NCBI GenBank assembly: GCA_016195565.1
Contig: JACPZK010000010.1
Location: 42,364 to 106,363 of the forward strand
From: Nitrospirota bacterium
GTDB lineage: Bacteria > Nitrospirota > Thermodesulfovibrionia > Thermodesulfovibrionales > UBA1546
Reading direction: 5' to 3'
Length of the DNA stretch: 64,000 nt
Part shown: positions 56,924 to 64,000 of the stretch, in pieces
How the letters are laid out: every line of letters begins with the position of its first letter
How positions within the stretch are numbered: the first letter of the stretch is position 1
Translations under genes and position numbers: made by a program
The notes under the pieces: generated by a model
The model's input: the letters and a program-made list of their open reading frames with translations, nothing else
Told to the model about the DNA's origin: nothing
The model's database searches: none

Positions 56924-58012
56924 TTAATTCTTGTCGGCAATCCTTTTTGCCTTTTCAAACAACCCATCCATCTTCTTTGTATTTTCAGCAATCTCTTTAA
57001 GTACAGCGGATAATTCTTTATCCCCTGAGGCTGATGCCTTCTCCGCCCACTCAAGATATGTCTTTGCATGTTCTTCGTTGTGCTCTGACCAGTGTTCAAG
57101 AAGTTTTTTCAATTTATCCAGTTCTGTCATTTTGTGAATTACCTCCTCTGTAATCCCCCCATGCCCCCCTTTAGCAAAGGGGGGCATGGGGGGATTTGTT
57201 ATGTCTAATTTTTCATCTAATACCATATGTTCGTGTCCATGCGTCCCGAAATGGCTGTGCTCATGGGCATACCAGCAGTGCCTGTGGACATGCCTGTGAA
57301 TAAGGTTTGCCCTGAGAAGCATATCCGTATCCTCCATAACATCCCATGGGTTCCCCTCCGTCAGCAGCCTGTGGTCTTCTCCGATGACCACTGTCCTGTC
57401 GGATATGTCTTCAATTATACCAAGGTCATGTGTTGCCGTGACTATTGTTTTCCCTGCGTGCCGCAATTCATTTATCAAGTCCACAAACTCAACCTGACTT
57501 CTTGGGTCAAGCCCTGTTGTGGGCTCGTCAAGAAGAAGCACATCAGGATTAACGCTGAGACATGTGCCGAATGCCACCTTCCTCATCTCGCCGCCGCTCA
57601 AGTCCCACGGGCCCCTGTCTCTTAGGTGTTTGATATTGAGCAGTTCAAGCAGTTCCTCTGTCCATTTTTGTATCTCATTTTTTTCAAGCCCGAGCTGCAA
57701 AGGGCCAAAGCAGAGTTCATCCCATACACTCAGCAGAAAAAGCTGGGCCTGCGGGTTTTGAAACAGAAGAGATATCCGCTGTCTGAGTTCAGGCGGAAAA
57801 GTGCCCTTTATATCTCTGCCGAATATTTCAATATCGCCTGACTCAGGCGTCAGAAGGCCGTTGAGGAGATAAAGCAGTGTTGACTTGCCGGAGCCGTTAG
57901 TGCCTATTATTGTAAGGCTCTCGCCTTTTTTAACACTGAATGAAACCTCGTCCGCAGCTTTTTTGCCGTTTTTATAAGCGTATGATATTTTTTTTACATT
58001 AAAGGCTTCCAA
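56924..58012 (-). CDS. cbiO: ECF cobalt/nickel transporter ATPase with extra C-terminal helical domain
   Basis: A 362-residue CbiO/NikO-type ATPase. Walker A GTNGSGKST (about residue 37), Q-loop LLFQNPQAQLF, signature LSGGEMRK and Walker B VLLLDEPTTGLD are complete. A His-rich metal-like segment follows (HRHVHRHCWYAHEHSHFGTHGHEH in parts, about residues 240-265). Then a palindromic insertion encodes NPPMPPFAKGGHGG. The last 70 residues (MTELDKLKKLLEHWSEH...) form a helical domain that elsewhere can be separate. With cbiM, cbiN-like and cbiQ it makes a complete metal-uptake system. Confidence 0.92.
   Translation of the reverse strand: MEAFNVKKISYAYKNGKKAADEVSFSVKKGESLTIIGTNGSGKSTLLYLLNGLLTPESGDIEIFGRDIKGTFPPELRQRISLLFQNPQAQLFLLSVWDELCFGPLQLGLEKNEIQKWTEELLELLNIKHLRDRGPWDLSGGEMRKVAFGTCLSVNPDVLLLDEPTTGLDPRSQVEFVDLINELRHAGKTIVTATHDLGIIEDISDRTVVIGEDHRLLTEGNPWDVMEDTDMLLRANLIHRHVHRHCWYAHEHSHFGTHGHEHMVLDEKLDITNPPMPPFAKGGHGGITEEVIHKMTELDKLKKLLEHWSEHNEEHAKTYLEWAEKASASGDKELSAVLKEIAENTKKMDGLFEKAKRIADKN
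57152..57196. repeat. 21-bp perfect hairpin translated within cbiO
   Basis: AATCCCCCCATGCCCCCCTTT (57152-57172) pairs perfectly with 57176-57196, with a 3-base loop. It is in frame in the linker between the ATPase and the C-terminal domain, encoding NPPMPPFAKGGHGG on the minus strand. Similar PPxPPFxKGGxGG text is a widespread palindromic repeat in bacterial genomes. Confidence 0.92.
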
Positions 58013-58962
58013 AGCATCACCCCTATGATTGTTATTGAAAAAATAATCAATAAGATATCAGTTCTCGAAATATCCGAAGCTTTTAACCTTTCACTTTGAA
58101 CTTCAAAATTATAACCATATCCCCTCGCCTCCATGGCCCGTTCAAGTTCAGCGCTCAACCTTATGCTCATTGAAAACAAAAGCCCTATTCTTGATGCAGT
58201 CCACTTCTGGCCAATCAGTGACGCGTGATGTCCGTCAGAGGCGGAGGCGGGTGACGAGATATTTCTTGCCCTGAAGCCCATAATGAACTCTTCAACTTTT
58301 CTTGTCAGGAAGAATATGTACCTGTAGCTTATTGAAACGATTGACTTGAATGCTCCGGGTATGAAGGATGAGACAGCCTTGATAAATCTATTCGGCGGCG
58401 TAGTGAGCGTAAGCAGAAAAACCAGTGAAACAGACGCTGTCACCCTGAGAAAAAGAGTCAGAGCGCTTAAAGCCCCCTGCTTTGTGACAGAGATGTGAGC
58501 GGGGATTGTTATCTGATAAAATGTGTGCGGTTTTTCAAATTCATGAAGTATCACCATCGGCTCTCCGTCAACTATCAGATTCAGCGCAGCAGGCAAGGCA
58601 ATCAATATTGTAAAAACCATTGCCGGCATCAGTCTCTTCAGAAGAATAACCAGCACACCTGACAGAAGCGCCAACAGCAAAGCACAGGACAGAAAGACAA
58701 CGATGCCTGAAACAGTTTTCTGAAAACTCAAGAGGACAATGAACAGGAAGATGCTGACAATCTTTATCCTCGGTTCAGTCCTCTGCAGAAACCCCTTTAT
58801 TGAAGAGGTTCTTTCATTGAACATTGTATCTTCAACAAAAGAGACAACATGCCGCAGAGTCTTATCAAGAAACCTCTCTCTTGGTTTTTTTATGTTCACA
58901 ACCTGCAACTCGTCTCTCGTTACTGATTTAAGCCAGTCAGGAATTCCCATTTTTCCCCGCAA
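57994..58962 (-). CDS. cbiQ: Cobalt/nickel ECF transporter transmembrane (T) component
   Basis: A 322-residue membrane protein. Hydrophobic segments occupy about residues 70-125, 160-210 and 295-320, and the conserved Ala-Arg-Gly helix (MEARGYG near residue 270) plus FRARNI earlier are the CbiQ coupling motifs that contact the ATPase. A region SSPASASDGHHASLI (about residue 235) looks unlike usual CbiQ and could be another small insertion. The N-terminal 60 residues are a soluble extension. It overlaps cbiO by 19 bases and the cbiN-like gene by 26. Confidence 0.9.
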   Translation of the reverse strand: MRGKMGIPDWLKSVTRDELQVVNIKKPRERFLDKTLRHVVSFVEDTMFNERTSSIKGFLQRTEPRIKIVSIFLFIVLLSFQKTVSGIVVFLSCALLLALLSGVLVILLKRLMPAMVFTILIALPAALNLIVDGEPMVILHEFEKPHTFYQITIPAHISVTKQGALSALTLFLRVTASVSLVFLLTLTTPPNRFIKAVSSFIPGAFKSIVSISYRYIFFLTRKVEEFIMGFRARNISSPASASDGHHASLIGQKWTASRIGLLFSMSIRLSAELERAMEARGYGYNFEVQSERLKASDISRTDILLIIFSITIIGVMLWKPLM

Positions 58963-59299
58963 AAATTTTTCCTATGAGTATTGATATTCCTATAACCAGA
59001 GCAGCGCCTATTATCCCTGAAAATATATAGCCTGTATATGACTTAACCCCTTTGTCCCAGCCTGAAAATGCATAATCAGGGATCGGAGCTTTCCAGAGTT
59101 CCGACAGTTTTTTAAGTCCGTGTGGAACATATCCTGCAATCTTTTCAATCTCATCCGCACCCCATTCTCCCCATGCGCCGCCTGCCTTTAAAAGTTCCGG
59201 GAGAATTAATCCTACAGGTGATAGTATTATCAATATAGCGATTCCTATCCAGAGTTTCCCGAATTTTAAATTTTGAATTTTAAATTTTGAATTCGCCAT
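58937..59299 (-). CDS. CbiN-like (PDGLE-domain) small membrane component
   Basis: A 120-residue protein with two hydrophobic segments (about residues 17-35 and 90-115) and a periplasmic middle (GLKKLSELWKAPIPDYAF), the PDGLE pattern that substitutes for CbiN between CbiM and CbiQ. The first 12 codons (MANSKFKIQNLKFGK) come from a TTTTGAATTTTAAA-type repeat, as in other genes here, so the original N terminus may differ. It overlaps cbiQ by 26 bases and cbiM is 2 bases upstream. Confidence 0.82.
   Translation of the reverse strand: MANSKFKIQNLKFGKLWIGIAILIILSPVGLILPELLKAGGAWGEWGADEIEKIAGYVPHGLKKLSELWKAPIPDYAFSGWDKGVKSYTGYIFSGIIGAALVIGISILIGKIFAGKNGNS
59261..59293. repeat. Heptamer array at the 5' end of the cbiN-like gene
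   Basis: Units of the form ATTTTAA/ATTTTGA (gaattttaaattttgaatt twice) are self-complementary. They encode the first residues of the cbiN-like protein. Confidence 0.8.
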
Positions 59300-59301
59300 G
59301 A

Positions 59302-60024
59302 CTACCCTCTTATCAACTCAGGATGTGATTTTTTGATGTAAAGAAGCACAAACACAGTAACCACTGCCTCAACAATCCCGAAAAGAAATATATGCTCTAA
59401 CATTATTGCAGGAATGGTTATGCTCAAAGGGAACGGACTGTATAGAGGCCTTCCGTCTGCGCCTGTATGGAGAAGCGGCTGAATCCCGAGTTCCAATGCG
59501 GTGAGTAAGGCAGCTATGTTGATACCGATATATGCGCCTGCGCCTGCGCCTATTAAATGACGAGTGGAGAGTGACGAACGACGAGTTTCTGTATCATAAT
59601 TTTTGAACTTTGAACTTTGAACTTTGAACTTTTCACTCGAAATTAATTTATAAATTCCATAACCTGTAAACATTCCTGCAAAAGCGATATTAAAACAATT
59701 AGCACCTATGGCTGTAATCCCGCCGTCTCCGAAGATAAGAGCCTGAACAATAAGCGCAATGGATAAAGCAATCACTGCGGGCCACGGCCCGATTAAGATT
59801 GCAATCAGTGTTGCGCCTGTTGCATGGCCTGTTGTCCCGCCCGGCAGCGGCACATTAAACATCATTATCACAAAGCTGAATGCGGCGCTCAGGGCAAGAA
59901 GAGGAACCTGAGATGCCTTTAATATCTCCTTGACCTTTTTTGAGGCGTAAATCCAGATTGGAATAACGGCGGCCCAGAGGCTTCCGTATGTTACCGGCCC
60001 TAAATATCCGTCAGGTATGTGCAT
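59302..60024 (-). CDS. cbiM: Cobalt/nickel ECF transporter substrate-binding component
   Basis: A 240-residue membrane protein. The N terminus MHIPDGYLGP is the signature, in which Met1 and His2 help bind Co or Ni once the free N terminus is exposed. GTTGHATGATL (His about residue 66) and GDGGITAIGANCFN follow. Cobalt or nickel cannot be told apart by eye. A repeat array (59561-59640) adds about 25 residues (KFKVQSSKFKN...) in a loop between helices. It is first in the cbiM-cbiN-like-cbiQ-cbiO operon. No cobalamin riboswitch is seen upstream, only a palindrome at 60061-60077. Confidence 0.93.
   Translation of the reverse strand: MHIPDGYLGPVTYGSLWAAVIPIWIYASKKVKEILKASQVPLLALSAAFSFVIMMFNVPLPGGTTGHATGATLIAILIGPWPAVIALSIALIVQALIFGDGGITAIGANCFNIAFAGMFTGYGIYKLISSEKFKVQSSKFKNYDTETRRSSLSTRHLIGAGAGAYIGINIAALLTALELGIQPLLHTGADGRPLYSPFPLSITIPAIMLEHIFLFGIVEAVVTVFVLLYIKKSHPELIRG
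59561..59640. repeat. Heptamer array inside cbiM
   Basis: TTTGAAC units (59603-59632) on one side and an outer CGAGTGGAGAG / CTTTTCACTCG pairing enclose it. In frame with cbiM; encodes KFKVQSSKFKNYDTETRRSS in an inter-helix loop. Confidence 0.82.
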
Positions 60025-60060
60025 TTAAAACCTCTGCTGCTCGCCTGTGTTCAGGTAAAA

Positions 60061-60077
60061 GCCTGAAAGTTTCAGGC
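60061..60077. promoter_or_regulatory. 17-base perfect palindrome upstream of cbiM
   Basis: GCCTGAAAGTTTCAGGC, two 8-base arms around a single centre, lies 37-53 bases before the cbiM ATG. The length and position suit a repressor operator (metal-responsive or other), but a hairpin role is possible. It does not resemble the NikR GTATGA-N16-TCATAC site. Confidence 0.4.
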
Positions 60078-60213
60078 CTGCTCATTTCAGATATTGGCAG
60101 TTTAAAAACAGTAACACAAAAATACCGCCCTTTCAATAATAATGTATTCTATCCCTTTCTTTCCTATATTTTGTGATAAAATAAACAATTCCAGATTAAT
60201 CCCCGGATGGACT

Positions 60214-62001
60214 ATGCCAAAGGATATACGTAATTTTTCTATCATAGCTCATATAGACCACGGGAAGTCTACTCTTGCAGACAGGCTTCTTGAATATACA
60301 GGTGCGCTCAGCGCAAGGGAGATGCAGGCGCAGGTTCTTGATTCAATGGACCTTGAGCGCGAAAGAGGCATAACGATAAAGGCTCATTCAGTGCGTCTTC
60401 TGTACAAGGCTGATGACGGAAGGGAATACATTCTCAATCTCATAGACACACCGGGGCATGTTGATTTTTCATACGAAGTGTCAAGAAGCCTGGCCTCGTG
60501 CGAGGGTGCGCTTCTTATTGTTGACGCATCGCAGGGAGTTGAGGCGCAGACCCTTGCCAACGCATACCTTGCAGTGGAACATAACCTTGAGATGATTCCT
60601 GTTATAAATAAAATAGACCTGCCGGCGGCAGAGCCTGAAAAAACAAAGGAGCAGATAGAAGATGCAATCGGGCTTGACTGTTCCGAAGCAATACTTGCAA
60701 GCGCGAAGGAAGGCATAGGCACAAAAGAGATTCTTGAGGCGATAGTGAAAAAAATTCCGCCGCCAACAGGAGAAAATGATAAGCCGCTCAAGGCGTTAAT
60801 CTTTGATTCATGGTTTGACAATTATCAGGGAGTAATCGTGCTCGTAAGAGTTTTTGACGGGACGGTAAGAGCAGGCAAGAAAATAAAACTTATGGCCACA
60901 GGGAATGAATTTGAGGTGGCGCAGGTGGGGATTTTCAGTCCAAAGATGCAGCCCTCAGAAGAACTTTCCTCCGGCGAGGTCGGCTATGTAATTGCAGGGA
61001 TAAAGAACGTAACAGACTCCAGGATCGGAGACACGATGACTGATGTGGATACTCCGGCACAGGAGCCGTGTCCCGGATATAAGGACATAAAGCCGATGGT
61101 CTTTTGCGGGCTTTATCCGACAATACCGCATGAATACGACAACCTGAGGGATGCGCTTAATAAACTGAGATTAAACGATTCGTCTTTTAATTACGAGCCT
61201 GAGACTTCGCTTGCGCTCGGGTTCGGGTTCAGGTGCGGTTTTCTCGGACTTCTTCACATGGAAATAATAAAAGAAAGGCTTGAGCGTGAGTTTGACCTTT
61301 CACTCTTAAGCACGGCTCCGACTGTTGTTTACAAGGTGACAAAGACAGGAGGAGAGGTCATTCATATTGAAAATCCTGCGTTGCTGCCTGACAAATACGA
61401 GAGAATAGAGGAGCCTTTTGTTCTTGTGACCATATTCGTGCCGAAGGATTACATAGGCCCTATTTTTGACCTTTGTCAGGAAAAAAGGGGGACACAGAAG
61501 AATTTCACATTTATAGGGAAAGACAAGATTAAGGTTGAGTATGAACTGCCCCTGAATGAGATTTTATGGGATTTTTACGACAGGTTAAAATCAATTTCAA
61601 AAGGCTATGCATCAATGGACTATGAATTCCTCGGCTTCAGGGAATCAGACCTTGTTAAGCTCAACATCCTGATTAACGGAGAGATTATTGACGCTCTCTC
61701 CCTGATAGTGCATGAGGAAAAGTCATATTACAAAGGCAGGGAGCTGAGTGAAAAGCTGAGGGGGATTATCCCGAGGCAGATGTATGAGGTCGTGATTCAG
61801 GCAGCGATAGGAAGCAAGATTATAGCGCGTGAGAGCGTAAGGGCGCTGAGGAAAGATGTTCTTGCAAAATGCTACGGCGGCGATATAAGCCGCAAGAGAA
61901 AGCTCCTTGAGAAGCAGAAAGAGGGGAAAAAGAGGATGAAGCAGATTGGGAGGATAGAACTTCCGCAGGAGGCGTTTCTGGCAGTGTTAAAGGTGAAGTG
62001 A
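60214..62001 (+). CDS. lepA: Translation elongation factor 4 (LepA)
   Basis: LepA is a ribosome-associated GTPase that back-translocates or aids 30S maturation. G1 [17 protein letters not shown]3 [12 protein letters not shown] and G4 NKIDLP are seen near the N terminus, with EF2-like domains after and the LepA-specific C-terminal region ending [13 protein letters not shown]. The length from this ATG, 595 residues, is the family norm; a longer frame from 60142 lacks support. It diverges from cbiM. Its 3' end is next to the cassette-like region on the opposite strand. Confidence 0.97.
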   Translation: MPKDIRNFSIIAHIDHGKSTLADRLLEYTGALSAREMQAQVLDSMDLERERGITIKAHSVRLLYKADDGREYILNLIDTPGHVDFSYEVSRSLASCEGALLIVDASQGVEAQTLANAYLAVEHNLEMIPVINKIDLPAAEPEKTKEQIEDAIGLDCSEAILASAKEGIGTKEILEAIVKKIPPPTGENDKPLKALIFDSWFDNYQGVIVLVRVFDGTVRAGKKIKLMATGNEFEVAQVGIFSPKMQPSEELSSGEVGYVIAGIKNVTDSRIGDTMTDVDTPAQEPCPGYKDIKPMVFCGLYPTIPHEYDNLRDALNKLRLNDSSFNYEPETSLALGFGFRCGFLGLLHMEIIKERLEREFDLSLLSTAPTVVYKVTKTGGEVIHIENPALLPDKYERIEEPFVLVTIFVPKDYIGPIFDLCQEKRGTQKNFTFIGKDKIKVEYELPLNEILWDFYDRLKSISKGYASMDYEFLGFRESDLVKLNILINGEIIDALSLIVHEEKSYYKGRELSEKLRGIIPRQMYEVVIQAAIGSKIIARESVRALRKDVLAKCYGGDISRKRKLLEKQKEGKKRMKQIGRIELPQEAFLAVLKVK

Positions 62002-62048
62002 ACAACAAAATCGGGATATTATTAATTGTAAATTCTATGCTTTCGTTG

Positions 62049-63014
62049 CTAAGCATCCCGTGTGTGTTCTTTTACTATTTCTTCTTTCAAAAGTTTCGCA
62101 AATTTTTCAGGCTCTTCATACTGCGGCAGGTGTGCCGAATTTTCAAAACCGGTAAATGCTTTTTTATCGGCTTGCAGGTATTCATAAAACTTTACAGCCA
62201 TTTGGTATGGGGCAACACCGTCTTTCTTGCCCTGAATAAAATGTACCGGAACATGAACACTTGTTATTGTATGAAAGAGGTTGAGTGTATCTAATTCGGG
62301 CAATAATGCATTTTGACAAAATTCCATACCCTTTATTGTTCTTAAAATATCTTTAAGACTGTAGGCTTTACTAAAAAGCATATTTTTAATGGTGGATATT
62401 ATCAATTGATTATAACTACTGCCTGTTTTTATTCCGCCTAAATCAGTAAGAATTTTTGCCCTTTGCTGAAATGTTTTAGTGTCAACAATTGGTGTTTTCT
62501 CCAATTCAATTATCTGTTTGATAAATTTCCTATTATTTTTTTCTTTGGCTTTATTCATTGCGAATTCAAGAGTATATTTATTTGCCATTGGCATATCAAT
62601 GTCAATTCCAACTAAAAATATCCGGCTAAAGATACTGCTGTCTTTTGCGGCAGCCATCAGGCTTAGGGTCGCGCCAATAGAGTAACCTACAAGGATTGCT
62701 TTATCTTTTTGATATTTTTTTAACAGATATTTGGTAACAGCAATAACATCATCTGTTAACTGAGAAAGATTAATTGTTTTTGGGTCTATGGTTTTATTAT
62801 AGGATTTGCCGCATCCTCGCTGGTCCCAATAAGCGACTAAGTAATTTTCTTCAAGATGCAATAGCTTTTCCATTGCATCAGCCTCCGGAATAATCGGCAA
62901 GCCCGGGCCTGCCTGCACATGAATAATAAGTGGTGTTTTTGCGCTTTTACCTTGAACAAGAAGCCATTGCTCGGAGTGATTGATGTTTACTTTTTCTAAA
63001 CTATTATTTGCCAT
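62049..63014 (-). CDS. Alpha/beta hydrolase (prolyl aminopeptidase-like)
   Basis: A 321-residue hydrolase. The nucleophile elbow is GYSIGA (about residue 112), the oxyanion region HVQAGPGLP, the acid residue in GKKDGVAP (about 270) and the His in SAHLPQYEEP (about 300). WDQRGCGKS is typical of proline iminopeptidase-like enzymes. The gene is AT-rich against lepA. It lies downstream of an attC-like site on the same strand, as expected for a cassette cargo. The substrate is unknown. Confidence 0.85.
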   Translation of the reverse strand: MANNSLEKVNINHSEQWLLVQGKSAKTPLIIHVQAGPGLPIIPEADAMEKLLHLEENYLVAYWDQRGCGKSYNKTIDPKTINLSQLTDDVIAVTKYLLKKYQKDKAILVGYSIGATLSLMAAAKDSSIFSRIFLVGIDIDMPMANKYTLEFAMNKAKEKNNRKFIKQIIELEKTPIVDTKTFQQRAKILTDLGGIKTGSSYNQLIISTIKNMLFSKAYSLKDILRTIKGMEFCQNALLPELDTLNLFHTITSVHVPVHFIQGKKDGVAPYQMAVKFYEYLQADKKAFTGFENSAHLPQYEEPEKFAKLLKEEIVKEHTRDA

Positions 63015-63029
63015 ATTATTTTTTTCGAT

Positions 63030-63090
63030 GCTCGAACGTTTGAGATGAGCGGTTCGCCGCAGGCGAATCCGCTGGAGTGATTTGTTAGGC
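63030..63090 (-). repeat. attC-like recombination site between hepT and the hydrolase
   Basis: Read on the minus strand it opens GCCTAAC (63084-63090), matching the attC R'' consensus RYYYAAC, and ends at AACGTTCGAGC, an imperfect R' (GTTRRRY expected). The arms AGCGG(a)TTCGCC and GGCGAACCGCT pair with one unpaired base, like the extrahelical bases of attC. The hepT stop codon (TAA) lies inside GCCTAAC, a common cassette feature. The R' mismatch is the weak point. Confidence 0.65.
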
Positions 63091-63423
63091 GCCTAATATT
63101 TCATTTATTTCTTTAACTAAAATCGGCAAGTGATTCATAGCAGCCTTCCAAACAATCATCTCGTCAATAATGTCATAACCATGAATTAGTATGTTTCTAA
63201 ACCCGATGATACGATGATGTTCCGAAATCTTTTCTATCAATTCCTCATCAAATTTCTTAATCCTGTTAAGCGCTTCCCCAATGATCTCAAAATCCCTTTC
63301 AACTGCTCTTTGTGTAACAGGGCTTTTTTGATATTCACTGAAATCCATTCCATGAACAAAATCTTGTATTTCTTCCGTTGCTTGGAGAATATCCACAAGG
63401 CTTTTTCTTGTCTCATCTTTCAT
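63085..63423 (-). CDS. HepT-type HEPN ribonuclease toxin
   Basis: A 112-residue protein with the HEPN active-site motif RX4HXY: RNILIHGY near residue 77. The rest is helical (MKDETRKSLVDILQATEEIQDF) and matches HepT. Its partner MntA, just upstream, overlaps it by 11 bases. HepT is an RNase that is inactivated when MntA attaches AMP to its Tyr. The two lie in a cassette-like setting, bounded by attC-like sites. Codon use is AT-rich. Confidence 0.93.
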   Translation of the reverse strand: MKDETRKSLVDILQATEEIQDFVHGMDFSEYQKSPVTQRAVERDFEIIGEALNRIKKFDEELIEKISEHHRIIGFRNILIHGYDIIDEMIVWKAAMNHLPILVKEINEILGA

Positions 63424-63715
63424 AAATTACAGTCCTTGTTTTTTCAACAGATTTCCTAAAAATAGGGTTTCTGAATGGTTTATCCACAACAAGATCTATT
63501 TCTCGATTGAATATTCCTTCCAATTGCTCCTTCAGCTCGAAATACTTACTAAAAAAATCTATATTCTCATCTGAATCAAAAACTACCAAGACATCAATAT
63601 CACTATTTGGCGAAAAATTATGAGTTAGAGCAGAACCAAAAAGGCCAAGTCTTTTTACAGGGAGTTTTCGGCAAATATTTTCAATCTTCGGTTTGAGTTT
63701 TGCTAAATCAATCAT
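63413..63715 (-). CDS. MntA-type minimal nucleotidyltransferase antitoxin
   Basis: A 100-residue protein with the nucleotidyltransferase motif GS-x10-DxD (GLFGSALTHNFSPNSDIDVL, about residues 27-46). Later residues (NREIDLVVDKPFRNPIF) supply the third carboxylate. MntA proteins AMPylate the HepT toxin and act as an antitoxin by enzyme action. The gene starts the two-gene unit and overlaps hepT by 11 bases. No clear ribosome site is visible, and the start follows a palindromic, attC-like region. Confidence 0.93.
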   Translation of the reverse strand: MIDLAKLKPKIENICRKLPVKRLGLFGSALTHNFSPNSDIDVLVVFDSDENIDFFSKYFELKEQLEGIFNREIDLVVDKPFRNPIFRKSVEKTRTVIYER

Positions 63716-63856
63716 AAGAATAGTATCTCTTATTGCTTCAATTTATTCAATCATTTTAATTGCCTAATGCGGCAGTTAAGCCGTAGCCCCGAAGGGGCGT
63801 ATCGGTCTTGAACTCATGGTTCTCCCGAAGCGGAGCGAGGGAAACAGGAGTTCACG
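63716..63856 (-). repeat. Palindromic region upstream of mntA
   Basis: GTTAAGCCGT (63776-63785) and ACGGCTTAAC (63854-63863, partly shared with the next site) are exact inverted repeats. They enclose GCCCCGAAGGGGC, a perfect hairpin (63787-63799 region), and a GAACTC/GAGTTC pair. On the minus strand it ends GCATTAGGC, close to an attC R' end, and may be a degenerate second site or an empty cassette. No gene is visible here. Confidence 0.55.
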
Positions 63857-63919
63857 GCTTAACGTAAAGTTGAGGGGCGCGCCGCTTTTGGCGCGTCCCT
63901 CTCGAACGCCGGGTTATGC
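63857..63919 (-). repeat. attC-like recombination site after the edge gene
   Basis: On the minus strand it runs from GCATAAC (63913-63919) to GTTAAGC (63857-63863). The latter fits GTTRRRY exactly and the former differs at one position from RYYYAAC. The inner stem GAGGGACGCGCC / GGCGCGCCCCTC is 12 bp with one G-T pair and a short loop. At 63 bases the length fits attC sites. The upstream gene stop is 5 bases before it. Confidence 0.7.
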
Positions 63920-63923
63920 ATTT

Positions 63924-64000
63924 TTACCAATCTTTCCAACTCCACCATTTAAGAAGTTCCGGCTTATGATTCTTATTAGTAGCGAAGTAAACTGCACAAC
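63924..64000 (-). CDS. Last 25 codons of an unidentified gene at the window edge
   Basis: In the minus strand the frame entering from the right edge ends NKNHKPELLKWWSWKDW then TAA at 63924-63926, 5 bases before the attC-like site. The aromatic-rich end looks like a genuine protein. Being cut by the window, nothing more can be said. Its position makes it the preceding cassette in the array. Confidence 0.5.
   Translation of the reverse strand, partial: CAVYFATNKNHKPELLKWWSWKDW

Noticed and set aside
60025..60213. Cobalamin riboswitch upstream of cbiM
   Set aside because: No conserved core of that riboswitch could be found on the minus strand; only a short palindrome is present.

Overview
The window looks like the chromosome of a Gram-negative, probably anaerobic or microaerophilic bacterium. 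It encodes LptD, a FadL/OmpP1-type porin, a type IV pilus motor, a CooT-type nickel protein, TusA/DsrE sulfur-relay proteins and an ECF cobalt/nickel transporter. Protein wording and gene order (for example trpB-trpA ... accD-folC and pilB-pilC with a sensor kinase) suggest a Nitrospirota relative or a deltaproteobacterium-like lineage. That placement is inference; there is no rRNA or tRNA gene in the window to test it.

Layout. 1-7.8 kb is housekeeping: NifU-like, CooT, glnE, pyrE, tgt, a CDF cation exporter and a stand-alone GroES-like gene. 8-11.8 kb is an AT-rich accessory block with a MazEF-type module and a YhaO/YhaN-like (SbcCD-like) nuclease-ATPase pair. 11.8-18.4 kb has a methyltransferase, then a sigma-54 activator divergent from a dsrE-tusA-DUF302-porin operon preceded by a near-consensus -24/-12 promoter; the porin gene carries a one-base frameshift. 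18.4-26.2 kb is mltG-ispG-panC-thioredoxin-like, groES-groEL under a perfect CIRCE element, and a rhomboid/receiver pair. 26.2-33 kb is accessory: a DUF4145 protein, DUF2569 and PrsW-like membrane proteins, rtcA and hpf-CSD bracketed by a 20-bp direct repeat, and two paralogous ParE-type toxin-antitoxin pairs in tandem.

33-43.3 kb is trpB-trpA-HD-GYP-metallo-hydrolase-accD, interrupted by an insertion (toxin-like remnant, VapBC) before folC-lptD. 43.3-50.5 kb is pilB, pilC, a PilS-like kinase, an inverted cardiolipin synthase gene and a PilR-like regulator. 50.5-56.7 kb is zapA, a coiled-coil gene, a Slt-type transglycosylase, a large conserved unknown, cysteine synthase and a nuclease-like protein. 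56.7-62 kb is the cobalt transporter cbiM-cbiN-like-cbiQ-cbiO (minus strand) and lepA. The right end, 62-64 kb, looks like a gene-cassette array with attC-like sites carrying an alpha/beta hydrolase, a HepT/MntA module and the end of another gene.

The most unusual content is repetitive. (i) Two 196-198 bp elements have perfect 19-bp terminal inverted repeats, a compensatory base change between copies and short target duplications. (ii) Two copies of a 166-176 bp structured element are bounded by inverted GGAGGCTGT ends. (iii) Self-complementary heptamer or octamer arrays lie in frame inside tgt, folC, lptD, cls, cbiM and the cbiN-like gene, and also between pilB and pilC. (iv) A 21-bp perfect hairpin is translated within cbiO. 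Together they suggest a genome under heavy load from small, non-autonomous palindromic elements that are tolerated inside essential genes.
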